Shown: positions 1 through 5,704 of the stretch, piece after piece
Position numbering within the stretch: the first letter of the stretch is position 1
Layout: each line of letters opens with the position of its first letter
Source: a virus
Virus record (IMG/VR): IMGVR_UViG_3300037427_000386
Span: 1 to 22,653 of that record
DNA: 22,653 bases
Reading direction: 5' to 3' (one strand)
Made by a program: the position numbers and the translations under genes
Notes under the pieces: model-generated
What the model was told of the DNA's origin: nothing
Seen by the model: the letters and a program-made list of their open reading frames with translations, nothing else
Databases searched by the model: none

Positions 1-286
1 GTGTATGTCCTTCTTGGTTGAACTTTTTAAGTTGTGCTAAAAAGTGTGGGTGGTCTTTTGTAGAATGCGTAAAATTTACATCCGGGTGTATGTGTTGTAA
101 GTATTCTTTCTTATGATTGTGATGTAAAGGATCTTTTTTCTTGTTTTGTGAATGACTAACCACAACGGCATGATTTGCTCCAATCTCTTTAGCATGAGAA
201 TGAACCTTATCAATAACCTTAGAGTGTCCAGCAGTTGGAGGATTCATCCTACCAAATGAGAATACTATGTGTTTATCTTCTGCCAT
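1..286 (-). CDS. Histidine-rich HxGH-type nucleotidyltransferase, partial at the left edge
   Basis: The reading frame opens with ATG at 286 and is still open at base 1, giving the first 95 residues. Residues 9-21 read VFSFGRMNPPTAG followed by H, the T/HxGH nucleotide-binding signature of the cytidylyltransferase/NMN-adenylyltransferase superfamily, in the FGRMNPPTxGH form I recall from many marine T4-like phages. A VVVSHSQNKKKDPL stretch follows, also familiar from these phage proteins. The substrate cannot be told from the sequence. About 15 of the 95 residues are histidine, very high and shared with the next upstream gene. It begins 6 bases after the stop of the Cys-rich peptide gene, with only a weak GGAT-like ribosome site, so translational coupling is likely. 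The C-terminal part lies outside the window. Confidence 0.85.
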   Translation of the reverse strand, partial: MAEDKHIVFSFGRMNPPTAGHSKVIDKVHSHAKEIGANHAVVVSHSQNKKKDPLHHNHKKEYLQHIHPDVNFTHSTKDHPHFLAQLKKFNQEGHT

Positions 287-292
287 AATTAA

Positions 293-346
293 TTATCCGC
301 AACAAGTGCAAGAACAACATTCACAACATTTACATTTACTATTCAT
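293..346 (-). CDS. Seventeen-residue cysteine-rich peptide
   Basis: A very short frame reads MNSKCKCCECCSCTCCG and then TAA: 8 of 17 residues are cysteine, in C-x-C-C, C-C and C-x-C arrangements. A strong ribosome site, AGGAG at 354-358, lies 7 bases before the ATG and touches the TAA stop of the upstream gene (357-359). The next gene begins 6 bases after its stop. The spacing, strong ribosome site and non-random composition argue that it is translated. Clustered thiols suggest metal binding, as in metallothionein-like peptides, but this is inference only. It lies between two unusually histidine-rich proteins. The sequence could instead be a leader controlling the downstream gene. Confidence 0.6.
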   Translation of the reverse strand: MNSKCKCCECCSCTCCG

Positions 347-356
347 GTTCGTCTCC

Positions 357-1514
357 TTAGTTATTCTTATTAAAGTTAAGAGCACTAAACTCTTTCCTAT
401 CTACAAATTTTGAAGGCCTGCCACCCCTAATGGCAACAAATCCTTCGGGTTTAACTTCTTGACCATCTACCTCATGACCGAATTCTGAGCGTTGTGACAT
501 CGTCTTTGTTAGTATGTCCTTTGCTGCTTGAATATGTTTGTGCATATTCATTGGTCCTTCGAAGTGGTCCTTATTCTTATTTATATGACCTATTGTGTTA
601 TCGTGTGTAGTTTGATGTCTCGCTTTTGCTACATCTGTTTTAACTTTATCTACTTTCTTCATCATGTTTGCACTATGATGTGCTACAAATCCTTCGTGCG
701 AATGTTGTTCGCCTGTTCTTACTGTGTGATTAATATAAGTCTTTAGCGCCGCATGATGTTTTAAAACTGTATCGTGATGTTCATCAGGTGTATTTTTAAA
801 ATGTGATACTGCCTGTTCTAAATGATGTTCAACTTGTTTTCTATCTTCTTGTGTATAATGGTGTTGACTTGTGTCGTGATTTGTGCTCATCATATGAACA
901 TCTGGGTGACTATCAAAATGAGACATATCAGCACCATGTACTGCTTTCATATCTTTAATTGATTTACCTTCATATTGTGTATGAACTGCAAGTCCTAATT
1001 TTGCCTTCTGGGCTGCTTTACCATGTTCTGAATCGTGTGGTACATGATAAGTTATTGTGTTAGGTGTAAACTCCACTCTATTACCATTCTTTTTAACATC
1101 ATCTGGTGTGTGCATAATATCTGCTTGGTAAACACCTTGTGGTTTTATTTTGTGTGCATGGTCTAATGCCGCTTTTAACTTTGTTACAAGTCCTGGTGCG
1201 TGACCATGATTCTTTTCTATATCCTCATGCGTATGGTTAATTTTAGGATCTTTGTTAAATGCTGATTTAGATGCTACAAAAAATTTTTTATTCTCAGGGT
1301 GTTCCCCAAATACAACAGCGGGACTGCCATCATATTTAATTGTAGTCTGTGTATCTGTTTTAATGCCTTGCATCTTGTGATGAACGTCTCTGACTGTGTG
1401 AAACGCATGACCAAAACCTTCTTTACCAGCATGCAAGACATGGTCTTCCACGTGTTCTAAGTGTTTTAGTTTATCTTCTTCTGTGGCTTCTGTTAAAAAG
1501 TCTTTAAATCGCAT
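357..1514 (-). CDS. Histidine-rich protein with covalent nucleotidyltransferase (ligase-like) motifs
   Basis: This 385-residue protein carries KYDGS at 60-64, matching motif I (KxDG, the lysine that takes AMP) of ATP-dependent DNA/RNA ligases. EGFV occurs twice, at 274-277 and 357-360. The second copy is followed by SKFVDRKEF, which resembles ligase motifs IV and V. Related proteins in marine T4-like phages are, as I recall, annotated only as a domain of unknown function (DUF6267). About 46 residues (12 percent) are histidine, many in HH pairs, mainly between motif I and the C-terminal motifs. A sigma70-like promoter and a TATAAATA late promoter both lie just upstream. The Cys-rich peptide and the His-rich nucleotidyltransferase follow directly. 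The ligase-type fold is a motif-based inference; substrate and activity are unknown. Confidence 0.72.
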   Translation of the reverse strand: MRFKDFLTEATEEDKLKHLEHVEDHVLHAGKEGFGHAFHTVRDVHHKMQGIKTDTQTTIKYDGSPAVVFGEHPENKKFFVASKSAFNKDPKINHTHEDIEKNHGHAPGLVTKLKAALDHAHKIKPQGVYQADIMHTPDDVKKNGNRVEFTPNTITYHVPHDSEHGKAAQKAKLGLAVHTQYEGKSIKDMKAVHGADMSHFDSHPDVHMMSTNHDTSQHHYTQEDRKQVEHHLEQAVSHFKNTPDEHHDTVLKHHAALKTYINHTVRTGEQHSHEGFVAHHSANMMKKVDKVKTDVAKARHQTTHDNTIGHINKNKDHFEGPMNMHKHIQAAKDILTKTMSQRSEFGHEVDGQEVKPEGFVAIRGGRPSKFVDRKEFSALNFNKNN

Positions 1515-1546
1515 TTTTTACCTACTTTACTAACCTTATATTCTAT

Positions 1547-1575
1547 ATGATAACACCATATGGACCAAAAGTCAA
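1547..1575 (-). promoter_or_regulatory. Sigma70-like (early) promoter for the ligase-like gene
   Basis: Minus strand: TTGACT at 1575-1570, a 17-base spacer, and TATCAT at 1552-1547. It is preceded by GC, giving the CTTGAC form. The first spacer bases, TTTGGT, are shared with the promoter at 5676-5704. The predicted start near 1540 leaves a leader of about 25 bases before the ATG at 1514. Confidence 0.8.
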
Positions 1576-1588
1576 GCATTATTTACAG

Positions 1589-1596
1589 TATTTATA
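1589..1596 (-). promoter_or_regulatory. T4-type late promoter box TATAAATA
   Basis: An exact TATAAATA on the minus strand, overlapping the stop codon of the glycosyltransferase gene (1592-1594). It lies about 75 bases before the start at 1514 and directly upstream of the sigma70-like promoter, so the ligase-like gene may be expressed both early and late. T4 late promoters need only this -10 box (sigma gp55 with gp33 and gp45). Confidence 0.55.
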
Positions 1597-2326
1597 AGAT
1601 TCTTTCGTAGGAGAAATTGATTTTTGTTTCGACTGTTCCTGTTAATTTTTTAATATTTTCTTCTGTATCAGGTTGTATGAAGAAATGGTCATCAAAATAT
1701 TCTGTTTTCTTGTATTGTTTACGGACGCTACCATGTTTACCCATTCTTCGTAACATCATAACTTCACCAGAGTCCCTTTCAAATTGTGCTTTTCTCTTTA
1801 ATCTTGCTATGAACTCTCTGTCTCCATAATGATATCCTGTGTAGGATTCATCATATCCTCCAGCTTCCCAGAAGAGTTGTTTTGAACATAAAAAGGAATT
1901 TAGATGGCCAGGGTATGGCAACATTTTTTGTTCTGGAAAAATATAAAATTGATGATGATATAACGATTGGTGTTGCCAGTTTCTCTGTCTCATTCTTCCC
2001 ATGGTGTCGCCCATACATAACATATCAATATCAAAGAAACATACAAATTCAGATTTTGCCAATTTAGCTATAGCATTTCTACAACCGTGACTATTAAATC
2101 CTAAATTTTCTGTTACTTTATATATGGATATTTCTGGACTATGTGCCGGCATTATCTCAATAGGGTATAATAAATCCTCAAGTGGTGTTGCATCAGAGGC
2201 ATCGTCAAATATAATAACTTCTATATCTGAAGGATAGAACTTAAATTGATGATACCATTCATGTATCCATTTTTCGTCGTTGAAATAGGTTAATCCTAAT
2301 GTAAGTCTAGGAAGTTTCTTCGACAT
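1592..2326 (-). CDS. Family 2-like glycosyltransferase (GT-A fold)
   Basis: A 244-residue protein with the order of motifs expected for a GT-A glycosyltransferase. IIFDDASD at 38-45 forms the nucleotide-binding strand, NLGFNSHGCRNA lies near 74-85, and a DID triplet at 99-101 fits the metal-binding DxD position. GGYDESYTGYHYGDREF near 155-172 resembles the acceptor-side motif of galactosyltransferase-type family 2 enzymes. It would move a sugar from a nucleotide-sugar donor to an unknown acceptor. The start is ATG 2326 with AGGGA 8 bases upstream. It overlaps the preceding unknown gene by 20 bases. Together with the TagD-like cytidylyltransferase (2801-3280) it hints at glycan, surface or DNA decoration. 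Acceptor and sugar are unknown. Confidence 0.85.
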   Translation of the reverse strand: MSKKLPRLTLGLTYFNDEKWIHEWYHQFKFYPSDIEVIIFDDASDATPLEDLLYPIEIMPAHSPEISIYKVTENLGFNSHGCRNAIAKLAKSEFVCFFDIDMLCMGDTMGRMRQRNWQHQSLYHHQFYIFPEQKMLPYPGHLNSFLCSKQLFWEAGGYDESYTGYHYGDREFIARLKRKAQFERDSGEVMMLRRMGKHGSVRKQYKKTEYFDDHFFIQPDTEENIKKLTGTVETKINFSYERIL

Positions 2327-2642
2327 CTAGTTTATCCCTAATATCTTCTGCTGGATAATCAATGGCGTCGCCTAATTGTAATTGAAATGCTTCATTATGT
2401 GTTAAAGCATTAGCGTCGTATACCTCATAACCTGAGAATACTTCAACTACTGTATCTTCTATTCTACCTTCTAATAAGTGCATTAATCTCATTACTGATT
2501 GACTAATATCTTTTAGAGTAGGCTCTTTTTCCATTTTGTCGATGATATATTCCCTACTTCCAACAGGTGTCCACATAGGAAACTCTTTACTTGGGCCTTT
2601 TGCCTCCCAAATATTAGTGATAGCTACGACTTTTAGTTTCAT
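2307..2642 (-). CDS. Unknown 111-residue protein
   Basis: I do not recognise this protein. It begins MKLKVVAITNIWEAKG, a beta strand rich in hydrophobic residues, followed by a mixed helical region. The C-terminal part is acidic (IDYPAEDIRDKLDVEE). No catalytic motif, signal peptide or membrane span is visible. It overlaps both neighbours (29 bases with the upstream gene, 20 with the glycosyltransferase), the compact pattern of a phage operon, which supports it as a real gene. The ribosome site is poor (GGA 13 bases before the ATG), so translation probably depends on the upstream gene. Confidence 0.7.
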   Translation of the reverse strand: MKLKVVAITNIWEAKGPSKEFPMWTPVGSREYIIDKMEKEPTLKDISQSVMRLMHLLEGRIEDTVVEVFSGYEVYDANALTHNEAFQLQLGDAIDYPAEDIRDKLDVEETS

Positions 2643-2814
2643 TTTGATATAGTCCTAATTCAAATCTATCTCTAATAGTAGAAATATCAATATTATGTTC
2701 TTGTGCTATTTTATTAGCAGTGTCTTTCCAATATGCTTTGAATTCGCCGTGTAAAGCTCTTTTCTCAGCAACCATACAATTTACTATTCTCTTGACAGGA
2801 TTAGTTTTTGCCAT
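2614..2814 (-). CDS. Unknown small basic protein
   Basis: A 66-residue protein beginning MAKTNPVKRIVN. ATG 2814 is preferred over the in-frame GTG at 2820 because GGAG lies 7 bases before it (CGGAGAGTGAAAATG). The middle (HGEFKAYWKDTANKIAQEHNI) is predicted helical, followed by DISTIRDRFELG, which could form a small helix-turn-helix-like pair, though this is weak. The start lies inside the end of the TagD-like cytidylyltransferase gene and the 3' end overlaps the next gene. No function can be assigned. Confidence 0.7.
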   Translation of the reverse strand: MAKTNPVKRIVNCMVAEKRALHGEFKAYWKDTANKIAQEHNIDISTIRDRFELGLYQNETKSRSYH

Positions 2815-3280
2815 TTTCACTCTCCGTTTTTATAGGTTTCAATTCAATAGGTTGATTCTCGGTTCTTTTCCTCAAATCAGTTGTACTAAAAGAATGGTCT
2901 CTTTTGTTGTATACAATTTCAATCTTTCTCTTATAACAAATTCGTTTACCAGTGAACTCTTTATTTTTATATTCATCACCAAGTACCCTTACATCAATTG
3001 GTAATGTAAGTAATAAATCTTCTAAATCTTTTTCCGTATTATATATTACGACTTCATCTACAAATTTTACGGCGCATAATTGTATCTGTCTTTCAACAAT
3101 ACTCTGTACAGGGGCGTTTTTATTTTTCCTATCCAATGTTGGGTCACTTTGTAACCCGCATATTAAATAATCACAATGCCTTTTTGCCTCTTCCAACATT
3201 ACAATATGTCCTGCGTGTAGGAAGTCAAATGTACTACAGGTAAATCCTATTTTACCTACATTATTATAATCAAGTTTCAA
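2801..3280 (-). CDS. TagD/RfaE-type cytidylyltransferase
   Basis: About 159 residues. FTCSTFDFLHAGHIVML at 13-29 carries the HxGH motif (HAGH 22-25), and FSTTDLRKR near the C-terminus matches the ISTT-type motif, as in glycerol-3-phosphate cytidylyltransferase (TagD) and the nucleotidyltransferase half of RfaE/HldE. It should transfer CMP or AMP to a phosphorylated sugar, polyol or similar. No ATG precedes the HAGH motif. I place the start at TTG 3280 because AGGAG at 3289-3293 lies 8 bases before it; an upstream in-frame TTG at 3304 has no ribosome site. It overlaps the upstream gene by 11 bases. With the glycosyltransferase downstream it suggests activation and transfer of a sugar-like group. 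Confidence 0.87.
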   Translation of the reverse strand: MKLDYNNVGKIGFTCSTFDFLHAGHIVMLEEAKRHCDYLICGLQSDPTLDRKNKNAPVQSIVERQIQLCAVKFVDEVVIYNTEKDLEDLLLTLPIDVRVLGDEYKNKEFTGKRICYKRKIEIVYNKRDHSFSTTDLRKRTENQPIELKPIKTESENGKN

Positions 3281-3815
3281 GTTGTTCTCTCCTAAATTCT
3301 TCAATTTGTTCAGTTACAAAGTCCTGAAAGTCCCTTGGGTCTCTCCCTTGGTCATGTTGTTCTTGTGTAAACCAACCACCTGATTCTTGTTGTTGGTCAA
3401 ATTGTCCTTCTGCAAATGTTATAGCACCTGCAAAATTATAATATTCGTCCTCATATACTAAGGATAATTTTACATCTTCATCAAAGTCGTATAAGTGGTC
3501 TGCTAGTTCCTCAAAAAACTTAATAGGCGGAGTCCACTTTGCCTTAATGATATGTTCATATATGTAGTTATATTCGCTACATGCTATGAACGTTACAGGA
3601 CCTTCTAATAATGCTGATGTGGACCCTATGTGTTCCATCATAAATTCATTATCTGCTATCTCAGCATTTGTTTTGTAGATATCCAGATATTGTAATCCGT
3701 AGTCATTAGAATAAGGATCAAGTTTTGTCAGTAATCTAAAAACCCTCTTCCATTCTTCCTCTGCTTGAGGACTTCCGTAGTTTAGTTGCAGTGTGCAATA
3801 TACATTATTAGCCAA
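3270..3815 (-). CDS. Ferredoxin-like-fold protein resembling the YubB/DUF1281 group, TTG start
   Basis: 181 residues, beginning MANNVYCTLQLNYG and followed by a helix (EEEWKRVFRLL), then MMEHIGSTSALLEG and a helix-strand repeat. The pattern M-x-N-x-x-x-x-x-L-x-(hydrophobic) recalls the ferredoxin-like domain of YubB/DUF1281 and Api92 proteins; this is from memory and moderately uncertain. The C-terminus is acidic and Gln/Glu-rich. The start codon is TTG at 3813-3815, with AGGAG about 7 bases upstream inside the end of the previous gene; no ATG or GTG fits the same site. It overlaps its neighbours by 8 and 11 bases. Function unknown. Confidence 0.75.
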   Translation of the reverse strand: MANNVYCTLQLNYGSPQAEEEWKRVFRLLTKLDPYSNDYGLQYLDIYKTNAEIADNEFMMEHIGSTSALLEGPVTFIACSEYNYIYEHIIKAKWTPPIKFFEELADHLYDFDEDVKLSLVYEDEYYNFAGAITFAEGQFDQQQESGGWFTQEQHDQGRDPRDFQDFVTEQIEEFRREQLET

Positions 3816-4011
3816 TGGTACTCTCCTTTGATAAAACGAACTTCTCTGCCATCTCTATGGCTTCCTTATTCCTAATATTTCTGTTCTCATCATTGAAAAC
3901 ATAATTTGTAAATAATTCCTCATTACCTTGCCAATATTTTACAATCGTCATCTTCGGATCGTCTTCTACTGTTGCATGAAAGTCTGTTCGTTTACCAAAG
4001 GTTTTAATCAC
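3808..4011 (-). CDS. Unknown 67-residue protein
   Basis: The frame opens with GTG at 4011, overlapping the TGA of the upstream gene (GTGA at 4008-4011). A weak AAGGT lies 9 bases upstream, so translation is probably coupled. The residues (VEDDPKMTIVKYWQGNEELFTNYVF, quoted here only as far as its strand-helix pattern needs, near 15-40) suggest a small alpha/beta fold with a C-terminal helix. No recognised motif. It is supported by its tight fit between neighbours and the ribosome site for the next gene in its last codons. Confidence 0.65.
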   Translation of the reverse strand: MIKTFGKRTDFHATVEDDPKMTIVKYWQGNEELFTNYVFNDENRNIRNKEAIEMAEKFVLSKESTIG

Positions 4012-4238
4012 TCTTGTGGTACCTTGCTAAATGTCGCTAATGCATCTAATTTTTCTTGTGCATTTGCCATTGCTTGAATTTGTGTATCTATAGCTGCAAG
4101 CACATCAGGATGTTCCCCTATGCCTACAGGATTTTCTAAATAAATTTTTATGTTGGCCTTTGCTTCGGCCATTTCGCCTCTATATTTTGCTACTAAAGCA
4201 TCTACGATATCTGCTGTTAATTGTTTGTTGTTTGTCAT
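4008..4238 (-). CDS. Unknown 76-residue helical protein
   Basis: A predicted all-helical protein: DIVDALVAKYRGEMAEAKA at 10-28, a break at NPVGIGEHPDV, then AAIDTQIQAMANAQEKLDAL. The two helices have heptad-like spacing and may form a small coiled coil. I recall similar short proteins in marine T4-like phages but no function. ATG 4238 has AGAGA 7 bases upstream. A TATAAATA box at 4306-4313 lies 68 bases before the start, and this gene heads the run of overlapping genes that continues to 1592. Confidence 0.75.
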   Translation of the reverse strand: MTNNKQLTADIVDALVAKYRGEMAEAKANIKIYLENPVGIGEHPDVLAAIDTQIQAMANAQEKLDALATFSKVPQE

Positions 4239-4305
4239 TGTGTATCTCTCTATATGTATAATGGCATACTTTAGTCTCGGACGACTTTGGTGTATGTTAC
4301 CTCAA

Positions 4306-4313
4306 TATTTATA
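4306..4313 (-). promoter_or_regulatory. T4-type late promoter box TATAAATA
   Basis: An exact TATAAATA on the minus strand in a non-coding stretch, 68 bases before the start at 4238. Because it lies outside any coding sequence it is one of the more credible late boxes here. It would drive the gene run 4238 to 1592 late in infection. Confidence 0.6.
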
Positions 4314-4339
4314 GCGCTGTTTTTAGAGTTATATGCGCT

Positions 4340-4377
4340 AACTTTTTTTGCTCCAAAATATCGTAAAAAATTTTGTC
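4340..4377 (-). repeat. 38-bp dispersed repeat, copy 1
   Basis: The 38 bases here are identical to 20652-20689. On the plus strand the unit begins AAC, then seven T, GCTCC, AAAATATCG, T, six A, TTTT and GTC. Both copies have the same orientation and both lie between genes. The flanks differ immediately (CGAC versus CACAG on one side). Confidence 0.9.
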
Positions 4378-4407
4378 GACATATTTCAAAGTGGACAAAA
4401 TCGGGTA

Positions 4408-4462
4408 AATTAGGGTACGAAAGTAATCTACAGTCATCGATGTCTACAATCGTACCCTAATT
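4408..4462 (-). promoter_or_regulatory. Perfect 13-bp inverted repeat with 29-base loop (operator, processing site or unusual terminator)
   Basis: The arms AATTAGGGTACGA (4408-4420) and TCGTACCCTAATT (4450-4462) are exactly complementary. The loop 4421-4449 contains the palindrome CATCGATG and, on the minus strand, TGTAGA twice. It lies 9 bases after the stop of the small HTH gene (4472). No U-run follows the second arm in the transcript, so it is not a classical intrinsic terminator. It may be an RNA stability hairpin or a protein-binding site. Confidence 0.65.
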
Positions 4463-4471
4463 AATTAATTT

Positions 4472-4729
4472 CTAGCTAAAGACTGTTGAGCCTGCTGCTG
4501 CGTGTGCTGCTGCAACCATTGCTCTGCTAGGTGTGCCAAGTCTGTAAGCGGTGTTACCGGCCTTGTTCACGTTTGTATAGATTGCAAAACCTTGCGCTCT
4601 AAGTTCTGTTACCCTTGCAGGTAACTGTGTTACACCAAGTTTATTCTTGGCGTATGCGATGCTAAGTGATTGTCCTGTGTTTAGGAAATTCACGATTTTA
4701 GCATGTTGGTTAGTTTTAGCTTTTGCCAT
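4472..4729 (-). CDS. Small helix-turn-helix protein
   Basis: 85 residues. The segment AKIVNFLNTGQSLSIAYAKN (11-30) followed by KLGVTQLPARVTELRAQGF (31-49) and a strand pair ending in YRLGT fits a winged helix-turn-helix. It resembles the small phage HTH group with a helix-GxSLT-A-helix pattern (HTH_39 type, from memory). The C-terminal tail is Ala-rich and locally high in G+C. ATG 4729 has GGAG 7 bases upstream and follows the previous stop by 2 bases, so both genes share the promoter at 5072-5100. As a putative DNA-binding protein located beside an inverted repeat, it may regulate this region; that link is inference. Confidence 0.75.
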   Translation of the reverse strand: MAKAKTNQHAKIVNFLNTGQSLSIAYAKNKLGVTQLPARVTELRAQGFAIYTNVNKAGNTAYRLGTPSRAMVAAAHAAAGSTVFS

Positions 4730-4731
4730 AA

Positions 4732-5040
4732 CTATTCTCCTCCATCATTTAAAGAAACACCTTTGTTCACAACCTTAGTTGATCCCTTGGGTGTATTACG
4801 AAATACGACCTTGAGCAAAGCATTTTTAATGTCGAAATCACTATTGAACTTTTCGTTCTCAAGTAAGAATTCCGATGCTTCTTTCTTAGTCATTGCTTTT
4901 GGTAGTTCCTCAAACCAAACGTCTGAGTTCGTACCAGAAAGTTTTTTAACACGGGAAACCATGTCATTGCCAAAACGAGCTTTTGTTTGTCCGTTAGCAG
5001 TAACAGAGTACCCTGCATAAGTAAATAATTGATCAGTCAT
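4732..5040 (-). CDS. Unknown 102-residue protein
   Basis: The protein begins MTDQLFTYAGYSVTANGQTKARFGND, then a basic stretch (SRVKKLSG). A helical KKEASEFLLENEKFNSDF and a C-terminal strand region (ALLKVVFRNTPKG) follow. I do not recognise the family and see no catalytic motif or membrane span. Good evidence for expression comes from an exact sigma70-like promoter at 5072-5100, a leader of about 25 bases and an AGGAGACG ribosome site before ATG 5040. It is the first gene of a two-gene unit with the HTH protein downstream. Confidence 0.75.
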   Translation of the reverse strand: MTDQLFTYAGYSVTANGQTKARFGNDMVSRVKKLSGTNSDVWFEELPKAMTKKEASEFLLENEKFNSDFDIKNALLKVVFRNTPKGSTKVVNKGVSLNDGGE

Positions 5041-5071
5041 TACGTCTCCTTAATTTCTAATTACAATACAC

Positions 5072-5100
5072 ATTATAGGATCTTTTAAACCTAAAGTCAA
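5072..5100 (-). promoter_or_regulatory. Sigma70-like (early) promoter
   Basis: TTGACT at 5100-5095, a 17-base spacer and TATAAT at 5077-5072 on the minus strand. The spacer begins TTAGGT and ends GATCC, shared with the promoter of the DNA polymerase gene (15484-15512). It drives the genes at 5040 and 4729. Confidence 0.85.
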
Positions 5101-5121
5101 CCATAAAGGTGACCAAAAGGC

Positions 5122-5643
5122 CTAAACTCCCACAATCCTTTGGATAAGTCTTTCTTTTGTATAAGAAAGACCTTTGAGGTAACAGTAATAACTAATATCA
5201 CCGTTGATTTCCTCAGCATCCATATCCCAAATAAGCGCTTGCTTTAAGCTCTTAGCACCCATTGAAAGTAAAGAACCGAGATGTTCTTTCCACTTAGTTG
5301 TGGCTTCTTTTTCTCTAATTCTATCCTGTTCAATAGCTTCGGTAACTTCCTGAGATACTCTGTCAGCTAGTTTTTCTAGCTCTACCATTGACATAGAGTC
5401 AAAGTCAAAGTGTCTAGGACGGAAACCGTGTGCGTCCTTATAAGCATCGTAAATATAAGATGTTAAACTATAACGTTCATACTGCTTAATGTTGTAGATA
5501 CCGTAATCCGCCCAATGTTGCAGGTCAGATACTGTCGTACACCAAGCAGTAGCACCCTCGGCCTTACATCTAGCAACGAACTTCTCGTTCTCTGCCTCAA
5601 TATGTGCCTTAAGCTCTAGTTGTTCTTGTGTATAGTTTGACAT
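5122..5643 (-). CDS. Unknown 173-residue helical protein
   Basis: A hydrophilic, largely helical protein. It opens with a charged helix (QEQLELKAHIEAENEKFVARCKAE, near 6-29, named here only for its heptad pattern). A central YIYDAYKDAHGFRPRH at 63-78 is a segment I recall from hypothetical proteins of many phages. A long helical stretch (KLADRVSQEVTEAIEQD) and a C-terminal WDMDAEEINGDISYYCYLKG follow. No catalytic residues are evident. ATG 5643 has AAGG about 8 bases upstream. It stands alone behind its own promoter at 5676-5704, with another promoter directly after its stop, so it forms a single-gene early unit. Confidence 0.78.
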   Translation of the reverse strand: MSNYTQEQLELKAHIEAENEKFVARCKAEGATAWCTTVSDLQHWADYGIYNIKQYERYSLTSYIYDAYKDAHGFRPRHFDFDSMSMVELEKLADRVSQEVTEAIEQDRIREKEATTKWKEHLGSLLSMGAKSLKQALIWDMDAEEINGDISYYCYLKGLSYTKERLIQRIVGV

Positions 5644-5675
5644 TAATTTACCTTACTTTTTTAGTTTATGTGTAT

Positions 5676-5704
5676 ATGATAGCATCTACGGAACCAAAAG
5701 TCAA
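5676..5704 (-). promoter_or_regulatory. Sigma70-like (early) promoter
   Basis: TTGACT at 5704-5699, a 17-base spacer and TATCAT at 5681-5676 on the minus strand. GCTTGACTTTTGGT is identical to the promoter at 1547-1575. The -35 box overlaps the TGA of the upstream gene (5701-5703). Confidence 0.85.

Larger units (their letters stand above)
4239..4471. other. 233-base non-coding stretch with several signals
   Basis: This is one of the longest gene-free stretches in the window. In transcription order it holds the inverted repeat 4408-4462, the 38-bp repeat 4340-4377, the late box 4306-4313, and then the leader of the gene at 4238. A 42-codon frame (4309-4437) exists but has no ribosome site, so the stretch is treated as regulatory. 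Confidence 0.6.

Noticed and set aside
578-585. TATAAATA inside the ligase-like gene, considered as a late promoter for the Cys-rich peptide
   Set aside because: It lies more than 230 bases before that gene and inside coding sequence; chance is the simpler explanation.
528-746. Open reading frames on the plus strand, such as 528-746, 1617-1829, 7677-7967, 9989-10294, 13309-13548 and 21599-21886
   Set aside because: Each lies opposite a well-supported minus-strand gene, lacks a ribosome site and gives low-complexity or Ser/Phe/Leu-rich translations typical of antisense frames in AT-rich DNA.
4309-4437. A 42-codon frame (MTVDYFRTLIYPILSTL...) through the 38-bp repeat
   Set aside because: No ribosome site precedes the ATG and the start lies within the hairpin loop. 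Kept only as a note because the other repeat copy can be read in the same frame, though without a start codon.
5105-5121. Short hairpin GGCC-TTTT-GGTC after the stop at 5122, considered as a terminator
   Set aside because: Only four pairs with one wobble and no U-run; it cannot be called a terminator.
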